This document shows, piece after piece, positions 1 through 10,372 of a DNA stretch of 64,000 nt. The notes beneath the pieces are model-generated. The model had not been told where the DNA came from. It was given only the letters and a program-made list of their open reading frames with translations, and ran no database searches. The translations under genes were made by a program, and so were the position numbers. The first letter of the stretch is position 1, and the number at the start of each line of letters is the position of its first letter. This stretch comes from Anaerolineae bacterium (GTDB lineage Bacteria > Chloroflexota > Anaerolineae > Aggregatilineales > Phototrophicaceae). Where the stretch lies: NCBI GenBank assembly GCA_020849765.1, contig JADLAY010000021.1:1-64000 (forward strand), read 5' to 3'.

Positions 1-272
1 ACGCCGACCGCATGGCTGACCAGGATGTTGTGCTGCAACTGCTCGACCTGATCCGGCGGGATGATCTTGCTCTTGAACGCGCCGAAGCCGGTCGTGATGC
101 CGTAGACGATGCGCCCCTCGGCCAGCAGCTGCTGCACGGCCTCGGCAGCGCGCATCACGTTGGCTTTGGCCGCGTCGCTGAGGACGACCCGCGGCGCGCC
201 CGGCTGGCCGTAAGCCACGGCGATCACCTGCTCGATGGTCAGGCTTTCGCCATCTAGTACGACGCGTTCCAC
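1..272 (-). CDS. hutH: Histidine ammonia-lyase, N-terminal part (cut by window edge)
   Basis: First enzyme of histidine degradation: histidine to trans-urocanate plus ammonia, cytoplasmic. The minus-strand frame reads from a GTG at 270-272 and continues out of the window. It contains the conserved N-terminal lyase motif YGITTGFGAFKSK and then LQHNILVSHAVG, both typical of the HAL/PAL family. The MIO-forming Ala-Ser-Gly lies outside the window. The GTG start is preceded by GGGAGAGG and overlaps the 3' end of hutI by about 19 bases, so it is translationally coupled to it. An ATG within the hutI stop region is out of frame. Identification is firm from motif and context although only about 90 residues are visible. 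Confidence 0.9.
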   Translation of the reverse strand, partial: MERVVLDGESLTIEQVIAVAYGQPGAPRVVLSDAAKANVMRAAEAVQQLLAEGRIVYGITTGFGAFKSKIIPPDQVEQLQHNILVSHAVG

Positions 273-1526
273 TGCACCTCTCCCTTGATGATGACCGTCT
301 CGACCAGCGGCGCGCCGAATTCATAGGCCAGCGCGCGGTAATCGTCGGTCGCGAGAATGGCGAAATCAGCCTGCTTGCCCGGTTCGATCGAGCCGACTAC
401 GCCTTCGAGCTTGAGCGCCGCCGCCGCATTGATGGTGATGGCGTTGAGCGCTTCGGCGGGCAGCAGCTTCTGATAGCGGCAGGCAATCGCCATGACCAGC
501 GGCAGGCTCGGCGTCGGCGCGGAGCCGGGGTTGAGATCGGTTGCCAGCGCCAGGATGCCGCCCGCGTCGATCAAGGCGCGCGCGTGGCCGAAGTGCGTGC
601 TGCCCAGGTTGAAATTGACCGCGGGCAGGAAGACGCCAACCGTTTCAGACCCCGCCAGCAGTTCGAGTTCGGCGTCCGGCGTCACGTCCAGATGATCGAC
701 CGACAGCGCGCCGAGTTCGAGCGCGACGCGCACGCCGCCAAGATTGACGAACTCGTCCACGTGCGCCTTGACCGGCTGCCCCCAGCACTCTCTGGCGGCG
801 GACAGGATCTGCCCGCTGAGCACCGTGTCGAACACGCCCTCCTCGCAGAAGACGTCAACCGCCAGCGGGACGCCCTGCGCCGCGAAGTGCGACTCGGCAT
901 GTGCGGCGAAGATAGCGGGCATCATCTCGTGGAGGACGTGATCGGCATAGGCATGGGCGGAGGCGAACTCCGGCGGCACCGAATGCGCGCCGAGGAACGT
1001 CGGGCGGATCGTCATCGCGTGCTCGCGATCCAGCCGCGCGATCACGTCGAACATCTTCAACTCGGTGGCGCTGTCCAGCCCGTAGCCGGTCTTGATCTCG
1101 GCGGTCGTCGTGCCGTTGTGCAGCATCACGTCGAGTCGATGCGCCGCCAGCGCATACAACTCATCGGCGGTCGCCGCCCGCGTGGCGCGCGCTGTGCTCA
1201 TGATGCCGCCGCCCGCCGCCAGGATCTCCATGTAGGTCTTGCCCTGGATGCGGCTCTCGAAATCGTCCAGCCGATCCCCGGCGTAGACCGCGTGTGTGTG
1301 GCAGTCGACCAGGCCGGGGCAGACGACCCGCCCGCTGGCATCGATCGTATGCTCGCTCTGGTAGCGCGCGCGCATGTCCGCCGTCGTCCCTACGTCGAGG
1401 ATGCGCCCATCTTTGACCGCGACCGCGCCGTCCGTAATGATGCCGAGGTCACGCATCTGCGCGCCGCGCTTGGGACGACCGCCGCTGGCACAGGTGACGA
1501 GCTGCGCCGCGCCGACGATCAGCAGG

Positions 1527-1537
<11 letters not shown>
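254..1537 (-). CDS. hutI: Imidazolonepropionase
   Basis: Third step of histidine degradation: hydrolyses imidazolone-5-propionate to N-formimino-L-glutamate. An amidohydrolase-superfamily enzyme of 427 residues. The metal-binding HxH is seen in [15 protein letters not shown] (H80, H82), followed by the family signatures [12 protein letters not shown] and KTGYGLD, and further on AHVDEF and [12 protein letters not shown]. The frame is open further upstream to 1600, but the ATG at 1535-1537 ([10 protein letters not shown]) is where homologues begin and overlaps hutU by only 11 bases. It sits between hutU and hutH in one minus-strand operon. All key residues look intact. Confidence 0.95.
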
Positions 1538-3206
<1,669 letters not shown>

Positions 3207-3475
3207 GGGTAAAACTCCTACGTTTGAAAGTTCTGAGTGCCGGGTACAGAGTACTCGGTGCTCAGTACTCGGTGCTCGGTCAAGATGGGTTCACGGTTCA
3301 CAGTTCACAGTGCTCGGTGATGAAAGGTGATGAGGCACGAGGTGACGAGGCTGAATGACGCGCCTATGGATTTTCACGGCCTTGTACGGGCGGGATATAT
3401 CCCACCCGCACCTTATGATTGCCTCCACTCTGAGCCTCAGAGGCGCAGATTCACCCATGAAAGCGTAAACATCCA
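3207..3475. repeat. hutG-hutU spacer with short tandem repeats and palindrome copy 1
   Basis: Non-coding spacer of 269 bases. From about 3240 to 3320 it carries degenerate short tandem repeats (units such as GTACTCGGTGCTCA and GGTTCACAGTTCACA). At 3385-3410 lies a slightly decayed copy of the dispersed palindrome with core GGGCGGGATATATCCCACCC. No reading frame with coding character is seen. The repeats may separate hutG transcription from hutUIH or end it. Confidence 0.7.
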
Positions 3476-4417
3476 TCATCGCCCCCGCCCCTCAACTGCC
3501 GCCAGGAACGTCCAGACGGCGGCGGCGGCCAGGCGGCAGGTGCGCCCGTCGATGTCGAAGGCCGGGTTGACCTCGCTGATCTCGAACAGGCGCGTGCGCG
3601 GCTCGCTCCCGGCGATCTGCGCGACCTGGTAGAACTCGCGCCCGCTCAGCCCGGTCGGGTTGATGGCGCTGACGCCCGGCGCATCGGCGGCCGTGACCAC
3701 GTCCATGTCCAGCCCCCAGAAGATCGCGCCCGCAGGCTTCTTCTCCAACGCGACTCGCAGCACGACGGCGATGCCGCGCTCGCCGACTTCCTCGCGGCTG
3801 AAAGTGGTCACGCCTTTGTCGGCCAGATAGCGGACGTAGGTCGCCGAGTTCGCGAACGGCTGGTAGCCGATCTCGTGGAAGTGTTCCGGCGCGACAAAGC
3901 CCTCTTCGAGCAGTTGGCGATAGGGCGTGCCGCTGTTGCGGACGGTATCCGCGCGCACGTCGAAATGCGCGTCGACGTTGAAGGCGACGATTGGTGCGCC
4001 CGCCTCCAACGCGAGCGCCGAGCAGTCGGGATAGCTGGTGTCGTTACCGCCGCCGAGCACGATCAGCGTCTTGCCGTCGCGCAGAATCTGGCGGGCGATG
4101 GTCTGATGTAGATCGTGCGTCTCTTCCAGCGTCGGCTGGACGATCGTGTTGCCCAGGTCGAACAGGCGGACTCGATCGAGCGCGACCAGCTTGTACAGAC
4201 TGGCGCGGATCGCATCCGGCGCCGCGCTCGCGCCGACCCGCCCGCCGTTGCGGCGGACGCCCTCGTCCTGCGGCAGACCGAGCAGCACCACATCCGCGGA
4301 CTCGTAATCCGCCGGGTCGACGCGGACGGTCTCGCCCAGGCGCACGTCGTTGGGGTCGTTCTTGTGAAAGAGCAGGTCGGGCTTGGGCCGGTCGGTCGCG
4401 GTAAAAATGTCGGTCAT
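3476..4417 (-). CDS. hutG: Formimidoylglutamase / arginase-family hydrolase
   Basis: Ureohydrolase-fold enzyme of 313 residues; by context it hydrolyses N-formimino-L-glutamate to glutamate and formamide, ending histidine degradation. Manganese-ligand motifs: GGGND (residues 122-126), DAHFD (D149, H151, D153) and the DMD of GLDMDVV (D237, D239). Odd point: the first motif is normally GGGH(D/E), and here the metal-A histidine is asparagine (N125). The ATG at 4415-4417 (MTDIFTATDR) is chosen. The frame is open 93 codons upstream, but that part translates dispersed repeat sequence. Alternatives are agmatinase or another arginase relative; the hut neighbours make formimidoylglutamase the best call. 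Confidence 0.85.
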   Translation of the reverse strand: MTDIFTATDRPKPDLLFHKNDPNDVRLGETVRVDPADYESADVVLLGLPQDEGVRRNGGRVGASAAPDAIRASLYKLVALDRVRLFDLGNTIVQPTLEETHDLHQTIARQILRDGKTLIVLGGGNDTSYPDCSALALEAGAPIVAFNVDAHFDVRADTVRNSGTPYRQLLEEGFVAPEHFHEIGYQPFANSATYVRYLADKGVTTFSREEVGERGIAVVLRVALEKKPAGAIFWGLDMDVVTAADAPGVSAINPTGLSGREFYQVAQIAGSEPRTRLFEISEVNPAFDIDGRTCRLAAAAVWTFLAAVEGRGR

Positions 4418-4865
4418 CTTTTGTGCCTTACGCCGGTCTGGCGCGCCAAAACATTCAGCGCCGAAAATCGTACCGCCGCAGCGCCCGTTCCGCCAAGCGC
4501 GGGGCACGCAGGCGTCATTCGTAGCTACGGGCGGGATATATCCCGCCCCTACAAAATCTCTTTCTCTGCGTCCCCCGTGTCTCCGTAGTTCCAATTCATC
4601 CCCTTTGCGATTTTGCGCCTTTGCGGTTCGATTCTTCCTTTCTGTTCCCTCCGTGTCTCGGTGGTTCAAAGGTTTGACTTGGTATAAATGCCCCAAGGTT
4701 TAAGGTCAGGCGACTGGCAGCGCGCCCCATATTCCGGTATAAAGGCGATCATTGGCACTCTTTGCCCGTGTTTCCAGGTCGATTCGACCGCGCGGCGGGT
4801 CAACGAGATGGACATTACCAACCACAGACATGACCCCAAGTTGATGGCTAGTTCTTAGGAGTCCG
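4418..4865. other. hutG / opine-operon divergent spacer with repeats
   Basis: 448-base non-coding region between divergently oriented genes. It holds palindrome copy 2 (4526-4553) and, at about 4560-4675, a stretch of the CTCCGTGTCTCGGTGGTTC / TTTGCGCCTTTGCGG kind, an intergenic repeat type met in many bacterial genomes that gives spurious peptides beginning NHRDTEGTE. From 4676 to 4860 the sequence is unique and must carry the promoter of the downstream operon. No single promoter stands out; TATAAA-like strings lie near 4682 and 4738. AGGAG at 4857-4861 serves the next gene. Confidence 0.6.
4526..4553. repeat. Dispersed palindrome, copy 2
   Basis: 28-base inverted repeat with core GGGCGGGATATATCCCGCCC flanked by TAC and CTACA. 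One arm base deviates from the perfect copies at 9177 and 16109. Confidence 0.9.
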
Positions 4866-5975
4866 ATGAACAATCTTCAGATCACCGTAATCGGCGCCGG
4901 TCACGGCGGCAAAGCGATGGCAGCCGAATTAGCTGCGCGAGGATTTTCCGTTCGCCTTTACAACCGCACTTACGATCACATCGAGGCCATCGCCGACCGC
5001 GGCGGCATCGAACTCACCTATTGGGATGGCCGCACGGCCTTCGGTGAACTCTGGATGGCGACCAGCAACATCGAGGACGCGCTCTCCGGTGCGCAGGTGA
5101 TCATGGTCGTCGTGCCTGCGTCGGGTCACTACGACGTGGCGGCGGCCTGCGCTCCGTATCTGCAGGACGGGCAGATCATCGTGCTCAATCCCGGTCGCAC
5201 GGGCGGCGCGCTCGAATTTCGCCAGGTGCTGAACGACAGCAAATGCACTGCCGACGTCATCGTCGCCGAAGCGGAGACGTTCCTGTTCGCCAGCCGCAGC
5301 GTCGGCCCGGCCGAGGCGCACATCTTCCGGCGCAAAAATACGTTACCCCTGGCTGCACTGCCCGCCTGCAAAACGCCAGCCCTTCTAAACACTCTCAAGC
5401 AAATCTATCCGCAGTTTATCGCCGCGCGCAACGTCCTCTACACCAGCCTCGACAACATGGGCGCGGTCTTCCACCCGACGCTGACGCTGTTGAACGCCGG
5501 TTGGATCGAGCACACGCAGGGCGAGTTCCAGTTCTACATCGAAGGCGTGACGCCCTCGATCGCACGCATGCTCGAACGAGTCGATCGCGAGCGCGTCACG
5601 GTGGCGATGTCGATGGGCGTGCGCGCACAGTCGGCGACCGAATGGCTGTCACGCGCCTATTCCGCGCACGGTGACGACCTGCACGATGCCATCCACGCCA
5701 ATCCGGGCTACCGCGGCATCAATGCGCCGCGCGCCATCTATCACCGCTACGTATTCGAGGATGTGCCCTACAGCCTGGTGCCGATCGCGGCGCTGGGGCG
5801 GCGCTTCGGCGTCGACGTACGCGGCATCGAAACGTTGATCGACCTGGCCTGCATCATGCACGGCACCGATTATCGCCATCGCGGGCGCAGCCTGGCGCGC
5901 ATGGGCCTGGAAGGGCTGTCGATCGAGGAGATCACGCGCATGGTCGAAGAAGAAAATGCGCCCCAGCGTCTATAG
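4866..5975 (+). CDS. Opine/octopine dehydrogenase-family NAD(P)-dependent oxidoreductase
   Basis: 369 residues. The N-terminal Rossmann motif ITVIGAGHGGKAMAAEL (residues 6-22) and the layout of an NAD-binding half followed by an all-helical half match the octopine/nopaline dehydrogenase family. That family reductively condenses a 2-oxo acid with an amino acid, or runs the reverse oxidation. The block DNMGAVFHPTLTLLNAGWIEH contains the conserved HP catalytic-region motif of the helical domain. AGGAG precedes the ATG by seven bases. It is the first gene of a tight three-gene operon (14 bases to asnB, then 20 bases to a B12-binding protein). Substrates cannot be read from sequence; no metallophore synthase such as CntL is adjacent. 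Confidence 0.8.
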   Translation: MNNLQITVIGAGHGGKAMAAELAARGFSVRLYNRTYDHIEAIADRGGIELTYWDGRTAFGELWMATSNIEDALSGAQVIMVVVPASGHYDVAAACAPYLQDGQIIVLNPGRTGGALEFRQVLNDSKCTADVIVAEAETFLFASRSVGPAEAHIFRRKNTLPLAALPACKTPALLNTLKQIYPQFIAARNVLYTSLDNMGAVFHPTLTLLNAGWIEHTQGEFQFYIEGVTPSIARMLERVDRERVTVAMSMGVRAQSATEWLSRAYSAHGDDLHDAIHANPGYRGINAPRAIYHRYVFEDVPYSLVPIAALGRRFGVDVRGIETLIDLACIMHGTDYRHRGRSLARMGLEGLSIEEITRMVEEENAPQRL

Positions 5976-5989
5976 TCGAGGAAGTGTTT

Positions 5990-7483
5990 ATGTGTGGAAT
6001 TGTTGCCGCTTACGGCAAAAACTGGAGGTATTCGCATCAAGCGCTGGAACTGATCGCCCATCGCGGGCCGGACGGGCGCGCCATCACCTACCTGGATAAC
6101 GGTTACCTGGCGCATACCCGGCTGTCGATTGTCGACGTCGAGGGCGGCACGCAGCCGATGGCGAGCGCCGCCGCGCCGCAGTGGTTGATCTGCAACGGCG
6201 AGATCTACAACCATCCCGACCTGCGCGAACGCTACACGGCTTACCCCTATCGCACGCAGTCGGATAGCGAAGACATCCTGGCGGTTTACGCGCAGCACAG
6301 GCAGAGCACACCGCGCCAGCTTGAGGGCATGTATGCCTTCGCCGTCGTCGACGAGGACGAGTTGTTCCTGGCGCGCGATCCGCTCGGCATCAAGCCGCTC
6401 TACTACGGCTGCGAGGGCGACACCTTCTACTTCGCCTCGGAGATCAAAGCGCTGCAAGACATCGTGACCGACGTCAAGGAGTTCCCGCCCGGTTACTCGT
6501 ACAGCAGCAGGCACGGCTTCATCCAGAACTACGATCTGCAAGCGGTGACGCGCCAGATCGCCGACGATGCCGGGCCGATCCCGGACACAGACGCCGTGCG
6601 CGAGGCGCTGCGCCGCTCGGTCGACAGCCACCTGATGTCCGACGTGCCGCTCGGCGTCTTCCTGAGCGGCGGGCTGGATAGCAGCATCATCGCGGCGCTG
6701 GTCAAGCAGCAGATCCCCGATCTGCACTCGTTCTCGGTCGGCGTCGCGGGCAGCGAAGACCTGGCCTACGCCCGGCAGGTGGCGCGCTACCTGGGCACCC
6801 AGCATCACGAGTACATCTATGACGAGCGCGACATGATCGCCGCGCTGCCGGACGTGATCTACTACCTGGAGTCGTTCGACCCGGCGCTCGTGCGCAGCGC
6901 GGTCGCCAACTACTTCCTGGCGCGGCTCGCCAGCCAGTACGTCAAAGTCATCCTGTCCGGCGAGGGCGCGGATGAATTGTTCAGCGGTTACCGTTATCTG
7001 CGCCAGTTCGAGACGCCCGAAGCGCTCCAGCGTGAACTGGTCGAGATCACCGCCGAGCTGCACAACCGCAACTTGCAGCGGCTGGATCGCATGACGATGG
7101 CGCACGGCCTCGAAGGGCGCGTGCCATTCCTGGATCGGCGCTTCGTCGAGTTCGCCTTCGCCATCCCCAGCGCGCATAAGTTGTACGACTACAAATCGGT
7201 CGAGAAGTGGGCGCTGCGCAAGGCCTTCGAGGACATGCTGCCGGAATCGGTCGTCTGGCGGACGAAGCAGAAATTCGCCGAGGGCGCCGGCTCGGCGCAC
7301 ATCTTCCAGCGCATCGCCGAGGCGGAGATCGGCGACGGGCAGTTCGCGCGCGAGGCGGGGCAGATCCTGGCCGAGACCGGCCACACGATTCGCTCAAAAG
7401 AAGAATTGTACTACTGCCGCATCTTCCAGCGCTTCTTCAAGACTTCGACCATCCCGCTCGTCGGCATCAGCCGCAGTTTGTGA
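5990..7483 (+). CDS. asnB: Glutamine-dependent asparagine synthetase-like amidotransferase
   Basis: 497 residues. The start is the ATG at 5990, six bases inside the longest frame, because it yields Met-Cys-Gly-Ile with the catalytic N-terminal cysteine of class II glutamine amidotransferases; GAGGAAG lies just upstream. The glutaminase half carries HRGPDG and the C-terminal synthetase half carries the pyrophosphatase loop LSGGLDSS (225-232) and SGEGADELFSGY. It would activate a carboxylate with ATP and transfer ammonia from glutamine. It is shorter than E. coli AsnB (about 550). Being inside an operon with an opine-dehydrogenase-like and a B12 protein, it may amidate a non-standard substrate rather than aspartate. 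Confidence 0.88.
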   Translation: MCGIVAAYGKNWRYSHQALELIAHRGPDGRAITYLDNGYLAHTRLSIVDVEGGTQPMASAAAPQWLICNGEIYNHPDLRERYTAYPYRTQSDSEDILAVYAQHRQSTPRQLEGMYAFAVVDEDELFLARDPLGIKPLYYGCEGDTFYFASEIKALQDIVTDVKEFPPGYSYSSRHGFIQNYDLQAVTRQIADDAGPIPDTDAVREALRRSVDSHLMSDVPLGVFLSGGLDSSIIAALVKQQIPDLHSFSVGVAGSEDLAYARQVARYLGTQHHEYIYDERDMIAALPDVIYYLESFDPALVRSAVANYFLARLASQYVKVILSGEGADELFSGYRYLRQFETPEALQRELVEITAELHNRNLQRLDRMTMAHGLEGRVPFLDRRFVEFAFAIPSAHKLYDYKSVEKWALRKAFEDMLPESVVWRTKQKFAEGAGSAHIFQRIAEAEIGDGQFAREAGQILAETGHTIRSKEELYYCRIFQRFFKTSTIPLVGISRSL

Positions 7484-7503
7484 AGATCACGGAGGACATC
7501 GCC

Positions 7504-9159
7504 ATGAGCGCAAGCAAAGGTAAAGTTGTCGCCGCCAGCATCGGCGACTGTGTGCACGTCGCCGGGGTGACGCGCTTCCTGAACATCGCCGAAGACCAGG
7601 GTTTCGAGACCTATTTCACCGGCCCGGCGACCGACCTGGAAACTTTCATGGATGCCATCGTCGCCCGCCAGCCGGACGTGATCGGTATCAGCTACCGGCT
7701 GACGCCGGAGAATGCGCGCATCCTGTTCGCGGAGTTGGGCCACATGCTGGAAGCGGCCGGGCTGCTGGGCAAGGCGCGCATCTTGTGCGGGGGCACGCCG
7801 CCCGTGATCGACGTGGCGCGCGAGTTCGACTACATCGACGCCGCCTTCTCCGGCGACGAAAGCCCGTCGGCGATTCAGGCGGCGCTGCGCGGCGAGACGC
7901 TGCAGGCGGCGGACGAATCGAGCTTCCCGCAGACCGCCGTCGAGCGCATCCGCTGGAAAGCGCCCTACCCGATCCTGCGCCATCACTTCGGCATCCCCGC
8001 GCAGACGATCGCACCGACGGTCGAGGGCATCGCCAGGATCGCCGAGGCGGGTGCCCTCGACGTGATCTCGCTCGGTGCCGATCAGGATGCGCAGGAGAAC
8101 TTCTTTCGCCCGGCGCAGCAGGATTTGCGCAGCACCGGCGCGGGCGGCGTCCCCTTCCGCACGGAGGACGACCTGATCGAACTCTACGAGGCGAGCCGCC
8201 GCGGCAATTACCCGCTGCTGCGCTCGTACTCCGGCACGTCGGATCATCTGCGCTATGCCGAGATGCTGGTGCGGACGATCCACAATGCGTGGTGCGCGAC
8301 TTCGCTCTTCTGGTTCAACGCCATGGATGGGCGCGGGCCGTCGCCGCTGGCGCAGTCGATCCGTGAGCATCAGATGCTGATGCAGTGGCACGGCGAGCGC
8401 AGCATCCCGGTCGAGGGCAACGAGACCTATCACTGGGGCATGCGCGATGCGCCGGACGTGGTCGCCTGCGCGGCGGGCTATCTCTACGCCTACAACGCCA
8501 AGCGCTTCGGCGTGCGCGATTACATCCTGACCTACATGTTCCAGAGTCCGCCGCACCTTTCCAACACAATGGATCTGGCGCGCTGCCTGGCGATTTTGGA
8601 GCTGAGCGATTCATTCGCCGACGACGAGTTCCGCATCTGGCGGCAGGTGCGCACCGGGCTGCTCAGTCACCCGGTCAACATGGTGCGCGCGCGGGCGCAT
8701 CTGGCGCAGAGCACCATGCTGCAAATGGCTGCCCAGCCGCACATCATCCACATCGTCGGCCACACGGAGGCGCATCACGCCGCCGACGCCGACGAGGTGA
8801 TCGAGGCGGCGCTGATGGTGCAGGACGTGGTCGAGACGGCCCTGCGCGGCAACCCGGACATGACGGTCGACCCGGCGGTGCAGGCGCGTAAGCTCCAGTT
8901 GATCGAGGAGACGCACCTGTTGATCGACGCCATCCGCAGGCTCGGCGCGGGCAGCCCCGATCCGCTCAGCGATCCGGCGGTGCTGGCGCAGGCCGTCGCC
9001 GTCGGGCTGATGGATGCGCCGCAGTTGGTCAACAACGCCTACGCGCGCGGCCAGGTGCGCACGCGCAGCGTCGACGGCGCCATCCGTGCCATCGACGCGG
9101 CGGGCAACGCCCTCGACGAAGCCCAGCGCCAGCAAATGGCGCTCGCGGTGACGGACTGA
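7504..9159 (+). CDS. B12-binding protein, glutamate mutase-like (fused small and large subunit)
   Basis: 551 residues, start at ATG 7504 after CACGGAGGACATCGCC. Residues 1-130 resemble a cobalamin-binding Rossmann domain: GDCVHVAG (D15, H18, G21), GISYRL (S63) and ILCGG (G96, G97). The usual DxHxxG is spaced here as DxxHxxG. The remaining 420 residues have blocks (SYSGTSDHLRYAEMLVRTIH, WFNAMDGRGP, SIREHQMLMQWHGE) that I judge similar to the TIM-barrel large subunit of methylaspartate (glutamate) mutase. It would then be a one-chain carbon-skeleton mutase. It closes the operon behind asnB. A non-mutase role, such as methyl transfer or sensing, is possible. Confidence 0.65.
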   Translation: MSASKGKVVAASIGDCVHVAGVTRFLNIAEDQGFETYFTGPATDLETFMDAIVARQPDVIGISYRLTPENARILFAELGHMLEAAGLLGKARILCGGTPPVIDVAREFDYIDAAFSGDESPSAIQAALRGETLQAADESSFPQTAVERIRWKAPYPILRHHFGIPAQTIAPTVEGIARIAEAGALDVISLGADQDAQENFFRPAQQDLRSTGAGGVPFRTEDDLIELYEASRRGNYPLLRSYSGTSDHLRYAEMLVRTIHNAWCATSLFWFNAMDGRGPSPLAQSIREHQMLMQWHGERSIPVEGNETYHWGMRDAPDVVACAAGYLYAYNAKRFGVRDYILTYMFQSPPHLSNTMDLARCLAILELSDSFADDEFRIWRQVRTGLLSHPVNMVRARAHLAQSTMLQMAAQPHIIHIVGHTEAHHAADADEVIEAALMVQDVVETALRGNPDMTVDPAVQARKLQLIEETHLLIDAIRRLGAGSPDPLSDPAVLAQAVAVGLMDAPQLVNNAYARGQVRTRSVDGAIRAIDAAGNALDEAQRQQMALAVTD

Positions 9160-9302
9160 ACAATGCGCATATGCAATGTACGGGCGGGATATATCCCGCC
9201 CGTACAACGCAATTGAAATTCAATCGCCCCTCGTAGGGACGCGATTCATCGCGTCCGCCACCACGGACGGCAAGAATGCCGTCCCAATGGCGCGCGAAAT
9301 TC
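9160..9302. repeat. Convergent spacer with palindrome copy 3 and the double-hairpin module
   Basis: Lies between the convergent B12 gene and lacI-type regulator. A perfect 30-base palindrome occupies 9177-9206 (core GGGCGGGATATATCCCGCCC). It is followed at about 9224-9290 by the module with GGACGCGATTCATCGCGTCC and GGACGGCAAGAATGCCGTCC, two further hairpins. The spacer could act as a two-way transcription terminator, although no T-run follows the stems. Confidence 0.85.
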
Positions 9303-10319
9303 CTACGCCGACGAACGGATCACCAGATCCGTTGCGAACAGCGATTTGACCGGCGGGAAGGGCCGCTCCTGGTGGATCAGATCGTGCAGCTTCTGGACGG
9401 CGAAGCCGCCAAGCTCCGCCTTGGGCACGTTGACCGTCGTCAGCGGCGGCGTGGTGTGGCCCGCCTGGGCGATGTTGTCGAAGCTGATCAGCGCCACGTC
9501 GTCCGGCACGCGCACGCCGAGTTCGCGCAGCGCGTCGAGCGCGCCGAGGGCCGTGCGATCGGTCACACAGAAGATGGCGTCGACGGAGGTGCCGCGTTCG
9601 TACAACGCCTTGATCTCGCGGTAGCCCTTGTTGGGCACGCCGGTCGAGATCGGCTCCTGAATCAGGGCGGGGTCGAGGCCGATGCCAGAGTCGATCATGG
9701 CCGTGCAGTAGCCGTGGAAGCGGGTGACCAGGCTCTGATACTTGCTCGGCCCCTGGATGAAGGCGATGCGCCGGTAGCCTTTGTCGAGCAGGTAGTTGGT
9801 CGCGTTGTAGGCGCCGCTCATGTAATCCGGCACGACGATTTCGGCGCGCGTGAAGCGCAGGTCGTTATCGACCAGCACGACCGGGAAGTCCTCGTGCAGC
9901 GCGCTTTCGACGACCGCTTCGTTGATGCTGCCGCTGCCGAGCATGATCATGCCGGACAGGCTGTCGCCGTGGCGCTGCATCAACTGCGAGAGGCCCTCGC
10001 CGTTGCTCAGCAGCATGAGCGTGACATTGTAATGAAGCAGGCGCGCCTGCGCCTCGATGCCCTGGATCACCTCGCCGTAAAACATGTCGTTGAAGGGCGA
10101 AAACGGCAGCCGCTCGATCAAAAGGCCGAGGTAGTTGCTGGTTGGGCTGGTGGCGTTGGTCAGCCGGGGTAAGTAGCCGACGGACTCGATCGCCTCGGCG
10201 ATGCGCTGACGAGTGGCGTCCGATAAGCCCGCGCGGTTGTTGAGAAAGAGCGATACGGCGGAGAGCGAGACCTGCGCTTCACGCGCCACGTCCCGGATCG
10301 TCACTCGTCGAGAAGCCAT
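9303..10319 (-). CDS. LacI-family transcriptional regulator
   Basis: 338 residues, ATG at 10317-10319 (MASRRVTIRDVAREAQVSLS) with GGAG five bases upstream; a GTG two codons earlier is less well placed. The N-terminal LacI helix-turn-helix is complete (IRDVAREAQVSLSAVSLFLNNRAGLSDATRQRI), and the rest is a periplasmic-binding-protein-like effector domain ending near DLVIRSSA. It is transcribed divergently from the glycosidase and CUT1 sugar transporter genes across an 88-base AT-rich spacer with an inverted repeat, so it most likely represses that operon and responds to its sugar. Confidence 0.93.
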   Translation of the reverse strand: MASRRVTIRDVAREAQVSLSAVSLFLNNRAGLSDATRQRIAEAIESVGYLPRLTNATSPTSNYLGLLIERLPFSPFNDMFYGEVIQGIEAQARLLHYNVTLMLLSNGEGLSQLMQRHGDSLSGMIMLGSGSINEAVVESALHEDFPVVLVDNDLRFTRAEIVVPDYMSGAYNATNYLLDKGYRRIAFIQGPSKYQSLVTRFHGYCTAMIDSGIGLDPALIQEPISTGVPNKGYREIKALYERGTSVDAIFCVTDRTALGALDALRELGVRVPDDVALISFDNIAQAGHTTPPLTTVNVPKAELGGFAVQKLHDLIHQERPFPPVKSLFATDLVIRSSA

Positions 10320-10342
10320 CCTCACTCCGTTCTACTAAAAAG

Positions 10343-10371
10343 TTGACTAAAATTTTATCCGATCATACACT
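10343..10371 (+). promoter_or_regulatory. Promoter for glycosidase/sugar transporter operon
   Basis: TTGACT at 10343-10348, a 17-base spacer and TACACT at 10366-10371, ending 36 bases before the ATG. The spacer is AT-rich, unlike its surroundings. ACTAAAA occurs twice (10334-10340 and 10346-10352). Confidence 0.65.
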
Positions 10372-10372
10372 C

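Noticed and set aside
4418..4696. 93-codon N-terminal extension of hutG
   Set aside because: Translates a dispersed intergenic repeat (peptide NHRDTEGTER and GYIPPV), not protein sequence.
5870..7384. 504-codon minus-strand frame opposite asnB
   Set aside because: Antisense to a gene with intact catalytic motifs; composition typical of high-GC antisense frames.
7207..7503. Upstream extension of the B12-binding protein
   Set aside because: Reads asnB in another frame; ATG 7504 has a ribosome site and starts the domain.
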